34,939 nt of DNA from Myxococcota bacterium. Lineage in GTDB: Bacteria > Myxococcota > Kuafuiibacteriia > Kuafuiibacteriales > Kuafuiibacteriaceae. A program made the position numbers and the translations under genes. Below the pieces are notes generated by a model. It saw only the letters and a list, made by a program, of their open reading frames with translations. It made no database searches and was not told the origin of the DNA. The stretch is from assembly GCA_028289325.1 (NCBI GenBank), contig JANQQN010000441.1, forward strand, positions 1 through 34,939. Direction: 5' to 3'. Below are positions 24,423 to 33,339 of the stretch, piece after piece. Position 1 is the first letter of the stretch. Each line of letters begins with the position of its first letter.

Positions 24423-27160
24423 CACGGCGCCCTCGCCTCGTTCTGAACCAATGAACCGAGCGCTACGGAGAGATTCGGGTGGGCGTTTCGAATCCGAACC
24501 AGCGCGGTGACGCACGCCTGCCACTCGGTCTTCCCCACCGAGTGGGCGAAGGTCTCGATGACCGGGATGACGATCTGGGCGAACTCGGCATCGATCACCG
24601 CCAGGTCTCGCACGACCTCGATCAGCTGCCGCTTCGTCACGCTGGCCGGCGCCGGCCGCACTCGCAGCGGGAGCCGCAGATCGTGCCGCGGCCTTCGGCC
24701 TGGCGGCAGACCAAACAGCACCGTACGCAAGAAGGATTGCAGTCGGTGGCCCGACTCGAATCGTCGCCCCGCCGAAGCGTCGCCGTCGCCTCCGGCCGGC
24801 GCCCCTTTGGTTGGGCCGGCCTGCGGACGATGGCGCTGCCACAAGAGTCGGACCGCAAACGCCCTCACGTCACGGTCGGGGCTCTCCATGAGCCAGGCCA
24901 GGCGCTCGGGACCACCGAGGGCGTCATAATGGGCCACGATCAGATTGAGCGCGATCTCTCGGGCGCCGCGGATCGGGCTTTCGGTGAGCGCGTAGATCCG
25001 GACCGGGTCGAGCCAATCGAGAGGCGGCGTGGTCTCGGGGTCCGCGGTGGCGTCGGCCACGTTGAGCAACATCTCTGCCGCCAACACCCGTGGCTCCCTA
25101 AACCGGCTGGCCGCCAGATCGTACAGCAGACCGCGATCGCCCCACCGAACCATTTCGCGCCGCCCCACCGCGACGGCGAGCTGCCGCACGTCGGCGCGCT
25201 CGTCGAAGAACAGGGGTCGCACCCGGTCGAGCGCGTACGCGTCGAGCGGAAGTCCTGGCCGGACCCCGAGCTGCGCGGCCTCAGCGGTCGTCGGACCGAG
25301 CTGTGGGTGATGAACCCGAAGGTAGGTCGCGGCGAATCGGCGGACCGCGTCGGGCTCCTTGGCCCCGCTGGCCAGACCCCAGATCCGATCCAGGCCGCCG
25401 AATTCCTCGGGGGTGAAGTGTTCGAGAAGATACCGCTGGGCGAACGTCTGCGCCGACTCGTCGGGTTGCCGCACCAGCGCCAGCAGCCAAGGAAGACCGA
25501 TGCGGCCCGGCGCGACCAGCCGCCGATTGCCCAGCAGCTCCAGCGCGAGGCTGCGCAGTCCTTGCCGCATGAACAGTCCCTTCAGCCAGTCGACGTCGAG
25601 GTCGTCACCGCTGAGCTTGCCTTCCCGCAGCCACCGGGCCGCGCGATCCGACAGGCCGTTGACCATCAACGCGCGCTTGAACCACTCGCCTCCGATCTCT
25701 CGACCGGAGCGGGCGTCGAGCTCATCGAACGCCTGCCGCCGCGCCCGGTAGTCGCCGTCGGGATGCTCGACGAGGGCCAGCAGCGCGCCTACCGGCGGCG
25801 CGACCTGTTCATCCTCGAACCAGCTCCTCACGAACCTTCGCTGAAGCCCCGTTCCCGTGGCGAGGCGGATGTAGTCTTCCGTACTCAGGTCCGTGGGCTT
25901 GAACGTCTGGCGGAGCTTCGACGCGGCCATCGTGGTCGCGGCCTCCACCGCCACCAGGGCCACCAGGCCCCCGAGCCCGATGTCTGCGCCGTCGCGGTCG
26001 CCCAGTCGTTCGATCGCGAACTCCTTGACCGTCCTGGCGCCCCGCTTGGCGAGCTCGATGAGCTCGGCAACCTCGAGATCCGGCGCGTGGGTTCGAGCGT
26101 AGCGGATCGCGTATTCGCGGGCCTGGACGCTCTCGCTACGGAGCAGGTCGAGAACCGTCCGATGCAAACCGAGCGACCGCAGGCGCGACTGATGGAATTC
26201 CGGGCTCGCGGTGAGCGCTTCGATCAGAAACGCGTGGGCGGAGGCGGACGGCTTCTTTCCGATACGTTTGAGCCACGCGGCGTCCACGGTCTTGAGGCGC
26301 GCGGGAAAGTCCCGCTTGAGACTGCGGATCGCGAAGTCACACACCTGGTCGTTGACCGCATCCTCCAGCAGCCGCAGCAATGGGTCGGGGCTCAGCTTCC
26401 ACGCGTCGTTGAACGCTCTTCGGTCGAGGTCGCTGGGCGGCCCGCGAACGGCGGCCTGAAAGTGGCCCACGAGGTCTTCGTGGGCCCAAATCTGGGCCGC
26501 GATCCATGTGCTGTCGAATCGGAAGCGCAGCGGGTAGTGCTTCAGGACCTGCGCCGCGAAATGGGGATACATCTCCGGCACCGCGCGGCCGAGCTGGCGG
26601 AGGTAGCGCCACGCTCGGCGGCGAAGATAAACGATGGTCCCGCGTCCGATCTCCGCCGTGTGGGGGGTGCGGCTGAACGCATCGAGACGGAAAGCGAGGA
26701 CCCCGAACATCGCCGCGTCATGCCGAGCTTCCGCCCGCTTGTAGACGGTTTTGAACGCCTGCCACACGCCGAAGCCCAGCTTGCCCCGCTTGAATATCTC
26801 GACCAGCTGGGCGCGCGCCCAGTCGTCCTCTCGATCGTACAGCTCTGCCAGCAGCGGCCCCAGCTTTGCCCTCGGGGGCGGATAGGGCGCGGCCAGGAGT
26901 CCTTGGTACGCCTCCCGGCGTACGTTCTTCCGCTCGGTCGGACTTTTTTCCGCCAGTCGCCCGGGCGCGGTGGCCGCTTTTACCCGGTCGAGCGTCCACA
27001 CGTCGTCGGGCAGCGGTGGCCACTTCTTTTCGTCGTCGGCATTTTCGGGACGGTCTTCGGGCGGGTCGGGCTGGTCCAAGAGCGCGACCACTCGATCTGC
27101 AAAGTCAGGCGCCTGGCCTTCGATGGCGCGAACCAAGTCTTCGAAGATGACGTCGGTCAT
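24422..27160 (-). CDS. Large helical-repeat protein, first gene of the coupled operon
   Basis: The protein has 912 residues with no signal peptide or membrane helix. It is predominantly helical. After an acidic, Pro-rich linker at about 28-60, there are many Ala/Leu/Arg helix pairs resembling degenerate HEAT/ARM units, for example around SVQAREYAIRYARTHAPDLEVAEL, VKEFAIERLGDRD and DVRAFAVRLLWQRHRP. No catalytic motif or known domain is recognised, and I cannot name a family. A Gly/Pro-rich linker at about 795-815 precedes a C-terminal helical module (about 815-912). It starts at ATG 27160, about 12 bases from the predicted transcription start of the promoter at 27179-27207, and its stop overlaps the next start (TGATG). 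It is probably an obligate partner of the giant HEAT protein. Confidence 0.85.
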   Translation of the reverse strand: MTDVIFEDLVRAIEGQAPDFADRVVALLDQPDPPEDRPENADDEKKWPPLPDDVWTLDRVKAATAPGRLAEKSPTERKNVRREAYQGLLAAPYPPPRAKLGPLLAELYDREDDWARAQLVEIFKRGKLGFGVWQAFKTVYKRAEARHDAAMFGVLAFRLDAFSRTPHTAEIGRGTIVYLRRRAWRYLRQLGRAVPEMYPHFAAQVLKHYPLRFRFDSTWIAAQIWAHEDLVGHFQAAVRGPPSDLDRRAFNDAWKLSPDPLLRLLEDAVNDQVCDFAIRSLKRDFPARLKTVDAAWLKRIGKKPSASAHAFLIEALTASPEFHQSRLRSLGLHRTVLDLLRSESVQAREYAIRYARTHAPDLEVAELIELAKRGARTVKEFAIERLGDRDGADIGLGGLVALVAVEAATTMAASKLRQTFKPTDLSTEDYIRLATGTGLQRRFVRSWFEDEQVAPPVGALLALVEHPDGDYRARRQAFDELDARSGREIGGEWFKRALMVNGLSDRAARWLREGKLSGDDLDVDWLKGLFMRQGLRSLALELLGNRRLVAPGRIGLPWLLALVRQPDESAQTFAQRYLLEHFTPEEFGGLDRIWGLASGAKEPDAVRRFAATYLRVHHPQLGPTTAEAAQLGVRPGLPLDAYALDRVRPLFFDERADVRQLAVAVGRREMVRWGDRGLLYDLAASRFREPRVLAAEMLLNVADATADPETTPPLDWLDPVRIYALTESPIRGAREIALNLIVAHYDALGGPERLAWLMESPDRDVRAFAVRLLWQRHRPQAGPTKGAPAGGDGDASAGRRFESGHRLQSFLRTVLFGLPPGRRPRHDLRLPLRVRPAPASVTKRQLIEVVRDLAVIDAEFAQIVIPVIETFAHSVGKTEWQACVTALVRIRNAHPNLSVALGSLVQNEARAP

Positions 27161-27178
27161 GGAGCAGCGCGAAGACGG

Positions 27179-27207
27179 ACGCTAGATCGTACGCGATGCG
27201 CGGTCAA
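27179..27207 (-). promoter_or_regulatory. Promoter of the 912-HEAT-SWIM/WGR operon
   Basis: TTGACC (27207-27202), a 17-base spacer and TAGCGT (27184-27179) lie upstream of the 912-residue gene. The leader would be only about 12 bases. It separates this operon from the patatin fusion gene upstream. Confidence 0.6.
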
Positions 27208-27223
27208 ACCGCGCCCCGTCGCC

Positions 27224-27238
27224 CGGGCGAGCCGCCCG
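27224..27238 (-). terminator. GC hairpin after the patatin fusion gene
   Basis: CGGGCG, loop GCT and CGCCCG form a perfect 6-bp stem ten bases after the stop of the 1778-residue gene and just before the operon promoter. No U tract follows, so terminator function is uncertain. Confidence 0.35.
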
Positions 27239-27247
27239 CGCTCGCGG

Positions 27248-30200
27248 TCAGGACAGTCGGCGACTGACGATCGGCCAGCTGTCGCGTCGCTCTTCTCCCG
27301 TCCAGCTCATCCATCGATCCCAGTCGGATTCCTTCATCCGAGCCTCGACACTGAATCGGCCAACCGCCTGCAGCAGGTCGTCAGGATCGACCAGATGGAC
27401 GCGAAGCTTGGCGTCCTTCGCCCAGCTCATCAGTCGCCGGCCGTCGGGACGCCACGCGAGGCCCACGATCGGCTCCCGCTGCTCGATGACGCCGGCATCG
27501 ATACCCGCGCCGTCGATCCAGGTGCGAATTTGCCCGGATCGGTCGCCGACGGCCAGTCGTCGTCCGTCTGGACTCCAAGCGATCGGGCCGTGGATCGCCC
27601 CTGGGGCTTCGACCAAGACCTCGAGATCGCCTTGCTCACTTCTCACCGCCACCCGGTCATCGGTCGCGAGCGCCAGTGGACCGGCGTGGTGGGGACAAAA
27701 TGTCAGGCCCCGGACCGGTCCCTCGATCGGCACCGCGGACAACCCATGGTTCGGTCGCCATACCGACGCCGTGCCCTCGATCACTAAGGCCAGCGCGCCG
27801 TCATCGGACCACGCACCCGTGGTCGCCGTCACGCCGCCTCGGGCCACCGACGCGAGGGGAAAGACCGCGTCGCCCACGGTGTCCAACGCCGCGATGCGGG
27901 CCCCCGTTCCGGGCATCAGCAGCGCGAGTCGGTCGCCGGTCCGATTGACGACGATATCGCTTACGGTCTCCTGTCCCTCGTAAGTCACGAAGAGACGATC
28001 GCCATCCATTCGAACGATCGACCATCGTGTATCGAATCGAACGAACAGCTGGTTCTCCGGAGACCAGGCCATCGCGTGCACCGGGCGGTCGAGGGCCAAG
28101 GAGCGTCCGAAGGTCCCCGACAACAGGTCGTAGGAGATCAGCGTCGGTCCGCGGGCCACGGTGAGCCAACGACCGCTCGGATGCCAAGCGACGATGATCG
28201 GAATTCCCGTCGAGTCGAATATGGTGCTGCGATGCACCCGGTTGGTGGGATTCCACGCCGTGAGCTGGCCACCGGTGGTGGTGAACGCGGCCCATTGGTC
28301 GGCCCCCTCGGCGTTGGGGGACCTCGGCGCCCACGCCGCCCACCGGATCGGCTCTCCGTCGTGGTCCAGCTCCACCGTCTCCTTGAAGCCCACCTCTCTC
28401 GTCGCCCCGTCACTGAGCGCGATCCGCTCCCCGTCTCGGCGCCACGACAAGCGAGGATGGCGAACGTCGGACCGCAGATCGCCCACCGCCGCCTCGACCA
28501 GCCCCGTGTCCGCCGACCATACATGGAACTGCTTGGTGGTCATGAAGGCTAGGGATCGTCGTCGGGGGTGGAACGCCAGCGCCGCCGGCGATTCGACCCT
28601 CGGCGGCCGCAGGATGTCCATCAGCGCCCCCCGGTGGGCGTTCCACAGACAGATCTTGCCGTCGAGCCCGGCCGTGGCCAGCACCCGGCCGTCGTGTGAC
28701 CACGCCAGGGCGACAACATCTCGCCGATGCGCAGACAAGGTGACCGCTTCGCCGTCGAGGTCCGGCCATAGCACCACCCGCCGCCCGGCGGCGATCGCCA
28801 GGCGACCGGCGGGACTGAACGCGCCGGCGAGCGGCCCCTGTCTAGGCGAGCCGAGCCACCGCCGATGGTTTCCGTCGGCATCCCACAAGCCCGCGCGCCG
28901 ATCCGCGCCGAGGGTCACGATCGACGAGCCGTCTCGACTCACGACCGCGGCGCGGGCGCCGGGGTGGTCGAGGCGAACCGCGGCCGCGCCGTCGATGGCC
29001 GGCCACACCGCCACCCCCTCGTCGTCCGTCACCACGATCCGGTCGCCGACGAAAGCGACCGCGCGGGCGCCGGCGGTCTTGAGCACGTGGGGGGTCTCCG
29101 AACCCCAAGGCCAGGCCGCGACCCCGCCCTCGGGCCCGTCTATCGCGGCCGCGAGCTGCCGCGATGGCCCCCACGCGAGGTCCACGATGCGCCCTTGAGA
29201 GTAAGGCGCGATCAGCCGCGCGGGCCGTCCAACGATCTCGATCGTCCCCGGCCCCACCGCGACCGCCAAGCAGTCCTCGGTCGGGCAGTACGCGGCCGGG
29301 CCGCCGTCGTCGGGCCACTCCCGGATCAATCGGACCGGCACCTCGAGCACCGCGCGCAGCAGGTTCAAGACCGCCGGATCCAATAGGTTGATGCCCGCCG
29401 CCTCGATGGCCAGCAGTCGAGCCAACCGCCGGTCGGGCGGTGACTCCGCGAGCGCGGCCTTCGCCCCGTCGACCAGCCGAGCGCGGACGTCCTCGAAGCG
29501 GTCGGCGGCGACCGGCTCGTCGAGATCCACCCGAAAGTCCACCGCGCGCTCGGGGCCCAGGCGCCGGTTCGGGCCGATCACCAGCCGGTCGGGGGACACG
29601 CCATGGTCGATCAGCAGTTGGCGGACGCGGACGCTCGCCTGTCGCCCGAACCGGTGGCGCGCTCGCCCCGGAAGCGCCGCCGCGTCGACGCCGATCTCGA
29701 CCCGCTTGATCTTCGGGGAGGCGCGAATGACGTCGGCCACCTCGGACAGGACATCGACCCGCGCTACGTCGATCCGCGCCCCGACGATTCGAAACACGAC
29801 GTTGGGGGTCATCAACGCGGGATAGGGACGTTCCACCAGCAGGACGCGGGCCGGCGGGTGTCTCAACAACCCTCGCCACGCGTCGGCCGCCGCGGCCACC
29901 GCGGCCGTCAGTCGCTGCTCGGGGTCATCCATCGCGTCCCGAATGATGTCCTCGCGCCGACTGAAGTCGAACATCGTCTTGCCGTGGGTCTGGGCTCGGT
30001 ACCGAACGTGGGCGAACGCCTCCTGGCTGGAGCTCGCGGCGCGCATGAGGGTGAGCGTGGACCGGAACGTGTCGTTCGCTCGCGCGAGCGGGTTGCTCAT
30101 CTTTAGAAACGGACCGAGGCCGGGGATGGGCAGCGGCAAACTGCGAGGCAGCGGCGAGGGTTCGGGAATCGGGTTCGACGAAATGATCAGCCCCGCCCCC

Positions 30201-32584
30201 TCGTCGTCGAGAATCTGCACCGGAACGTTGGCCGCCAGGCCCCCGTCGAGGTGACGACGCGCGCCTTCGATCGTGGGCGCGAACGGGGGCAAAGACCCGC
30301 TGGCTCGAACGCCATACCCGATCGTGCCCCGTCGGATCGTGCCTTCGAGCCCGGTGTCGCCGTCGGTCACCGTGGGGAGCAGCGTCACGTCGAGGTCGTT
30401 CAGGTCCACCGGGCCGAGCTCGAGGTCGATGGCGAAACTCATGGACGCGGTGGTCACCACCCCCGCGAACACCGCCGCTCGCATGAAGCCCGGGTGCGCA
30501 CACAGCAGCTCGAAGTCCGTATCGCCGGCCGCGTAGTACGTTCCCACCACCGTCCCGAAGCTCGAGCCACTCAAGATATCGATCGGCACCTGGGCGTCGC
30601 TCTGTCCGAGCGCGAGCAGGAGGGCGGCGTGGACGTAGCCGAACGCGCCCCCGCCGCCGAGCGCCACGCCCACCCGGCGGCCGGTCAGCCCCCGTCCCAG
30701 TCGAAACACCGCGCCCTGAAGCCGGTCGTCGGCGTCGATCGAGGCCAAGGTGACGATCGGTCGGGGGCCCTTCGCGGACAGCCCCGCCAGCTGATCGCGG
30801 TGCTCGGGCATCAGCCGCACCCGGACCGTCTTCGGGGGCCACGGCGGCTTCGCGGCGTAGGCGCCTTCGCCCACGAGGTGGGGCTCGGCGAGCTTCTGCG
30901 CGAGTTCCTTCACCCCGCGACGAAGGTGCGCAGCGAGGTATCCGCTCGCCTCCCGGACTCGTGGTACGAGGGGGGTCGCGCCCGCGAGCTGGCGGGGCCG
31001 GTCGAGCTCGCTGCCCCCCTCGGTCCCCGCGCCCCCCGCGGCGAGGCGTTCCCGGGGATACTCGCGCAGCAGGAATCGACCGAACGAACCGACGTTTGTA
31101 CCAGCCCCAGCCAGCAGCCCGATGGGGACCAGCTCGACCCGGCGTTGAATGATCCGCTCCGGAACCGACGCCCTCGACGACGGCAGCACGTAGCCGATGG
31201 TGGTGATCCGGTCGAGGTCCACGAAGGCCATCGGCCGATCCCCCGGCAACCCGGAAGGGTCGATGACCACCGCGTCGAAGGCGCGCTGGCCGTCGCGTCC
31301 ATCGAGCTGGGCCAAGATGCGGCCCACCCGCTCGTCGACCGCGGACACCGCGTCGCTCCCCACGACCATCCAGGTGTGGCGAAGCTTGGTGCGGACGCCG
31401 GGATAGCGGGGATCAGCGGCCGGCAACGACAGGGTGACATCTTCGGGGACCGGCCCTTCCCGAAGCAGATGCAGGACGCAGGTTCGGTCGTACAGGTGAG
31501 TGGCCAGCGCTTCCCCCGCGAGATCCGCCAGCGGCCCCCACAGTCGGCTGGAGGCGTACGGCCCGAGGATGAGGATGACATCGGCGGCCTCGAGGTTCTT
31601 GGCCGCCGCCCGGGCCCGCTCGGCTTCGGCGCTGGCCGCCGATCGCACCGCCCGGCCGAAGTGGGGTCGAAGCCGCTGCAGGGCGTCGAATCGACTCGCG
31701 GGGACCTGAACGTACTCCACCTCGCCGACCGAGCGGACCTCGGCGGTGAACGGACGGCGCTCGGCGACGGCCCGCAGTCCGATGACCGGATCTTGACTGA
31801 GGTAGCGCCGCCCTCGGTCGTCCGTTCTCGACACGTCGCCGCGCAGGACGACACAGAAGTGCTCAGGCGGCTCGTCGCCGCGGGGAATGTCGATCGCCGC
31901 CTGGTCCGGACACGTTTGAATCTTCAGCCCTTCAGTGAGGGCGAACAGGTCGTCGCGGCGCGCGGCACTGAGAATCCGGCTCCGCTTCAAAACGTCGACC
32001 AGCTCCGGCGCCCGTACCAGCGCGTCGAATCCCGCCTGCAGAGCGTCGAACAGAGGGGGGAAATCGCGACCGAGACGATCGACCTCCGTCGTCGGGGCCT
32101 CGAGAATGACCGTTCGACCGACCGCGGCCACGCTGATGTCGAGCGCATCGCTATCGATGCCCCGCGGCGGCCCGTCGTGGCGCACGGCGACCACCCCCTG
32201 CTCCCCGAACAGCGTTCCCGGGCCCAACGTCCGCTCGTACGTTCGGCCTCGACGCCGCTGAATCAGCCGAATCTCGCCGACCCCGACCACGCCGATGGGG
32301 ATCGATTTGAGGTGGTCATGGCCGATGGGGTCCGCGGTGGTCAGCCGCAGCGGAGGATGGATCCACGCCCCGTTGGGGTCCGAGCGAAAGCGAGGCGCGT
32401 ACCAGTCGGATGGCAGCCGGACCTGCGTGGGGCTCAAAAGCCAAGGCCGGGGCAGCCGAGGATACGGGCGGGGCGTCATGACCTCGGCCAGAGCCGACAA
32501 GGCATCGCGCGGCAGGCCGCGGAACTCCACGACGGTCTTGAGGAGCTCGAGCCGTTCGGGGGGCGTCAAAAAGGTGGGGATCAA
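27248..32584 (-). CDS. CNB-CNB-patatin-OmpA-like-WD40 fusion protein
   Basis: The protein has 1778 residues. Two cyclic-nucleotide-binding-like domains occupy about 90-185 (LGPGTLFGEQG) and 200-300. A region similar in layout to neuropathy-target-esterase proteins follows. The patatin domain is at about 635-860: GGGGAFGYVHA (about 642), GSSFG with the nucleophilic Ser (about 673) and DGG with the Asp (about 780), all intact. At about 928-1017 a segment resembles an OmpA/MotB C-terminal fold (L.EVADVIRASP, then VRQLLIDHGVSPDRL), without the usual peptidoglycan-binding residues. Residues about 1095-1735 form one or two WD40 propellers. It has no signal peptide. The start is TTG at 32584 with AGAGG six bases upstream. 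The nucleotide-binding cassettes look divergent, so the ligand is uncertain. Confidence 0.88.
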   Translation of the reverse strand: MIPTFLTPPERLELLKTVVEFRGLPRDALSALAEVMTPRPYPRLPRPWLLSPTQVRLPSDWYAPRFRSDPNGAWIHPPLRLTTADPIGHDHLKSIPIGVVGVGEIRLIQRRRGRTYERTLGPGTLFGEQGVVAVRHDGPPRGIDSDALDISVAAVGRTVILEAPTTEVDRLGRDFPPLFDALQAGFDALVRAPELVDVLKRSRILSAARRDDLFALTEGLKIQTCPDQAAIDIPRGDEPPEHFCVVLRGDVSRTDDRGRRYLSQDPVIGLRAVAERRPFTAEVRSVGEVEYVQVPASRFDALQRLRPHFGRAVRSAASAEAERARAAAKNLEAADVILILGPYASSRLWGPLADLAGEALATHLYDRTCVLHLLREGPVPEDVTLSLPAADPRYPGVRTKLRHTWMVVGSDAVSAVDERVGRILAQLDGRDGQRAFDAVVIDPSGLPGDRPMAFVDLDRITTIGYVLPSSRASVPERIIQRRVELVPIGLLAGAGTNVGSFGRFLLREYPRERLAAGGAGTEGGSELDRPRQLAGATPLVPRVREASGYLAAHLRRGVKELAQKLAEPHLVGEGAYAAKPPWPPKTVRVRLMPEHRDQLAGLSAKGPRPIVTLASIDADDRLQGAVFRLGRGLTGRRVGVALGGGGAFGYVHAALLLALGQSDAQVPIDILSGSSFGTVVGTYYAAGDTDFELLCAHPGFMRAAVFAGVVTTASMSFAIDLELGPVDLNDLDVTLLPTVTDGDTGLEGTIRRGTIGYGVRASGSLPPFAPTIEGARRHLDGGLAANVPVQILDDEGAGLIISSNPIPEPSPLPRSLPLPIPGLGPFLKMSNPLARANDTFRSTLTLMRAASSSQEAFAHVRYRAQTHGKTMFDFSRREDIIRDAMDDPEQRLTAAVAAAADAWRGLLRHPPARVLLVERPYPALMTPNVVFRIVGARIDVARVDVLSEVADVIRASPKIKRVEIGVDAAALPGRARHRFGRQASVRVRQLLIDHGVSPDRLVIGPNRRLGPERAVDFRVDLDEPVAADRFEDVRARLVDGAKAALAESPPDRRLARLLAIEAAGINLLDPAVLNLLRAVLEVPVRLIREWPDDGGPAAYCPTEDCLAVAVGPGTIEIVGRPARLIAPYSQGRIVDLAWGPSRQLAAAIDGPEGGVAAWPWGSETPHVLKTAGARAVAFVGDRIVVTDDEGVAVWPAIDGAAAVRLDHPGARAAVVSRDGSSIVTLGADRRAGLWDADGNHRRWLGSPRQGPLAGAFSPAGRLAIAAGRRVVLWPDLDGEAVTLSAHRRDVVALAWSHDGRVLATAGLDGKICLWNAHRGALMDILRPPRVESPAALAFHPRRRSLAFMTTKQFHVWSADTGLVEAAVGDLRSDVRHPRLSWRRDGERIALSDGATREVGFKETVELDHDGEPIRWAAWAPRSPNAEGADQWAAFTTTGGQLTAWNPTNRVHRSTIFDSTGIPIIVAWHPSGRWLTVARGPTLISYDLLSGTFGRSLALDRPVHAMAWSPENQLFVRFDTRWSIVRMDGDRLFVTYEGQETVSDIVVNRTGDRLALLMPGTGARIAALDTVGDAVFPLASVARGGVTATTGAWSDDGALALVIEGTASVWRPNHGLSAVPIEGPVRGLTFCPHHAGPLALATDDRVAVRSEQGDLEVLVEAPGAIHGPIAWSPDGRRLAVGDRSGQIRTWIDGAGIDAGVIEQREPIVGLAWRPDGRRLMSWAKDAKLRVHLVDPDDLLQAVGRFSVEARMKESDWDRWMSWTGEERRDSWPIVSRRLS

Positions 32585-32678
32585 AGGTCGCCTCTCATCG
32601 ATGGTCAGGGGCCCTCCTGCATCCGACGCGATTTTGGGGACGAAGTCGAGGGCCCGGCCCGGCCTCGTCGAACCTGGC

Positions 32679-32707
32679 TTGCCTTGGGCGGCCGGCGACC
32701 CTATTCA
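32679..32707 (+). promoter_or_regulatory. Promoter giving a leaderless mRNA
   Basis: TTGCCT (32679-32684), a 17-base spacer and TATTCA (32702-32707) end six bases before the ATG at 32714, so transcription should begin at or next to the start codon. No ribosome-binding site is seen. Confidence 0.5.
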
Positions 32708-32713
32708 CCGCGA

Positions 32714-33067
32714 ATGAAGTTCTACGGGTACGCCGGCTGCGGCACGTGTCGCAAAGCCAAGAAGTGGCTCGAAGACCGCAACGTCGCCTTCGACGAGCAC
32801 CCGATCCGAGACACGCCGCCGTCGAAAGCCGAGCTGAAGCGGATGCTGGGCCACCTCGACCAGCAGACCAAACGCCTGCTGAACACCTCGAGCAAGGACT
32901 ACCGGGAGCTTGGCGGTAAGGCGTATTTCGAGGGGCTGTCGGTCGACGAGACGATCGCCGTCCTCCGGACCAACGGAAACCTGATCAAACGCCCCTTCGT
33001 CCTGACCGACGACGACGGCACAGTCGGGTTCAAGCCGGAAGTATGGGCGGAGAAGTTCGGCCCCTGA
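32714..33067 (+). CDS. ArsC/Spx-family thioredoxin-fold protein
   Basis: The protein has 117 residues, the normal length for the ArsC/Spx/YffB family. The N-terminal KFYGYAGCGTCRKAKKWL carries the redox CxxC (Cys 9 and 12). This is followed by a family-like P..KAELKRML block, a region KRLLNTSSKDYRELG that matches ..LFNTSG..YRELG, and the conserved IKRPFVLTDDDG motif near the C-terminus. Members are arsenate reductases, or in Firmicutes RNA-polymerase-binding regulators (Spx, MgsR). The sequence alone does not settle which; no ars genes are nearby. The mRNA is probably leaderless. It is divergent from the giant patatin fusion. Confidence 0.88.
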   Translation: MKFYGYAGCGTCRKAKKWLEDRNVAFDEHPIRDTPPSKAELKRMLGHLDQQTKRLLNTSSKDYRELGGKAYFEGLSVDETIAVLRTNGNLIKRPFVLTDDDGTVGFKPEVWAEKFGP

Positions 33068-33339
33068 GCCGCCTCGTCACTGGGCCATGGAACGCGTCGA
33101 TGGGTATGACGACGTCTGTGGCCTTTTGGCCCGAGCGGAGTTTCAGGATCTCGAGGGGCCCGACGGCCATCGCCAGGTGAGACGACCACCTCCGGGTGAG
33201 CAAGATCCCACGCCGGACGATCTCTATGGGACCGCTCGCAGTTTCAGCGGCCAGCCCGCAACAAGACGGCAAAGATGTGGCCGCGGCAACACAAGACTGT
33301 GCTTGCGTCACCGAGCGACGCCATGTATGGCCGTGTCAC

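Noticed and set aside
24479..27787. Open frame of about 1100 codons on the + strand opposite the 912-residue gene
   Set aside because: It is the antisense shadow of strongly biased GC-rich codons; the protein has no domains and the minus-strand genes fit promoter, overlap and repeat structure.
30251..32713. Long + strand open frame running into the ArsC-like gene
   Set aside because: Only the last 117 codons match a family; upstream it is antisense to the patatin fusion.
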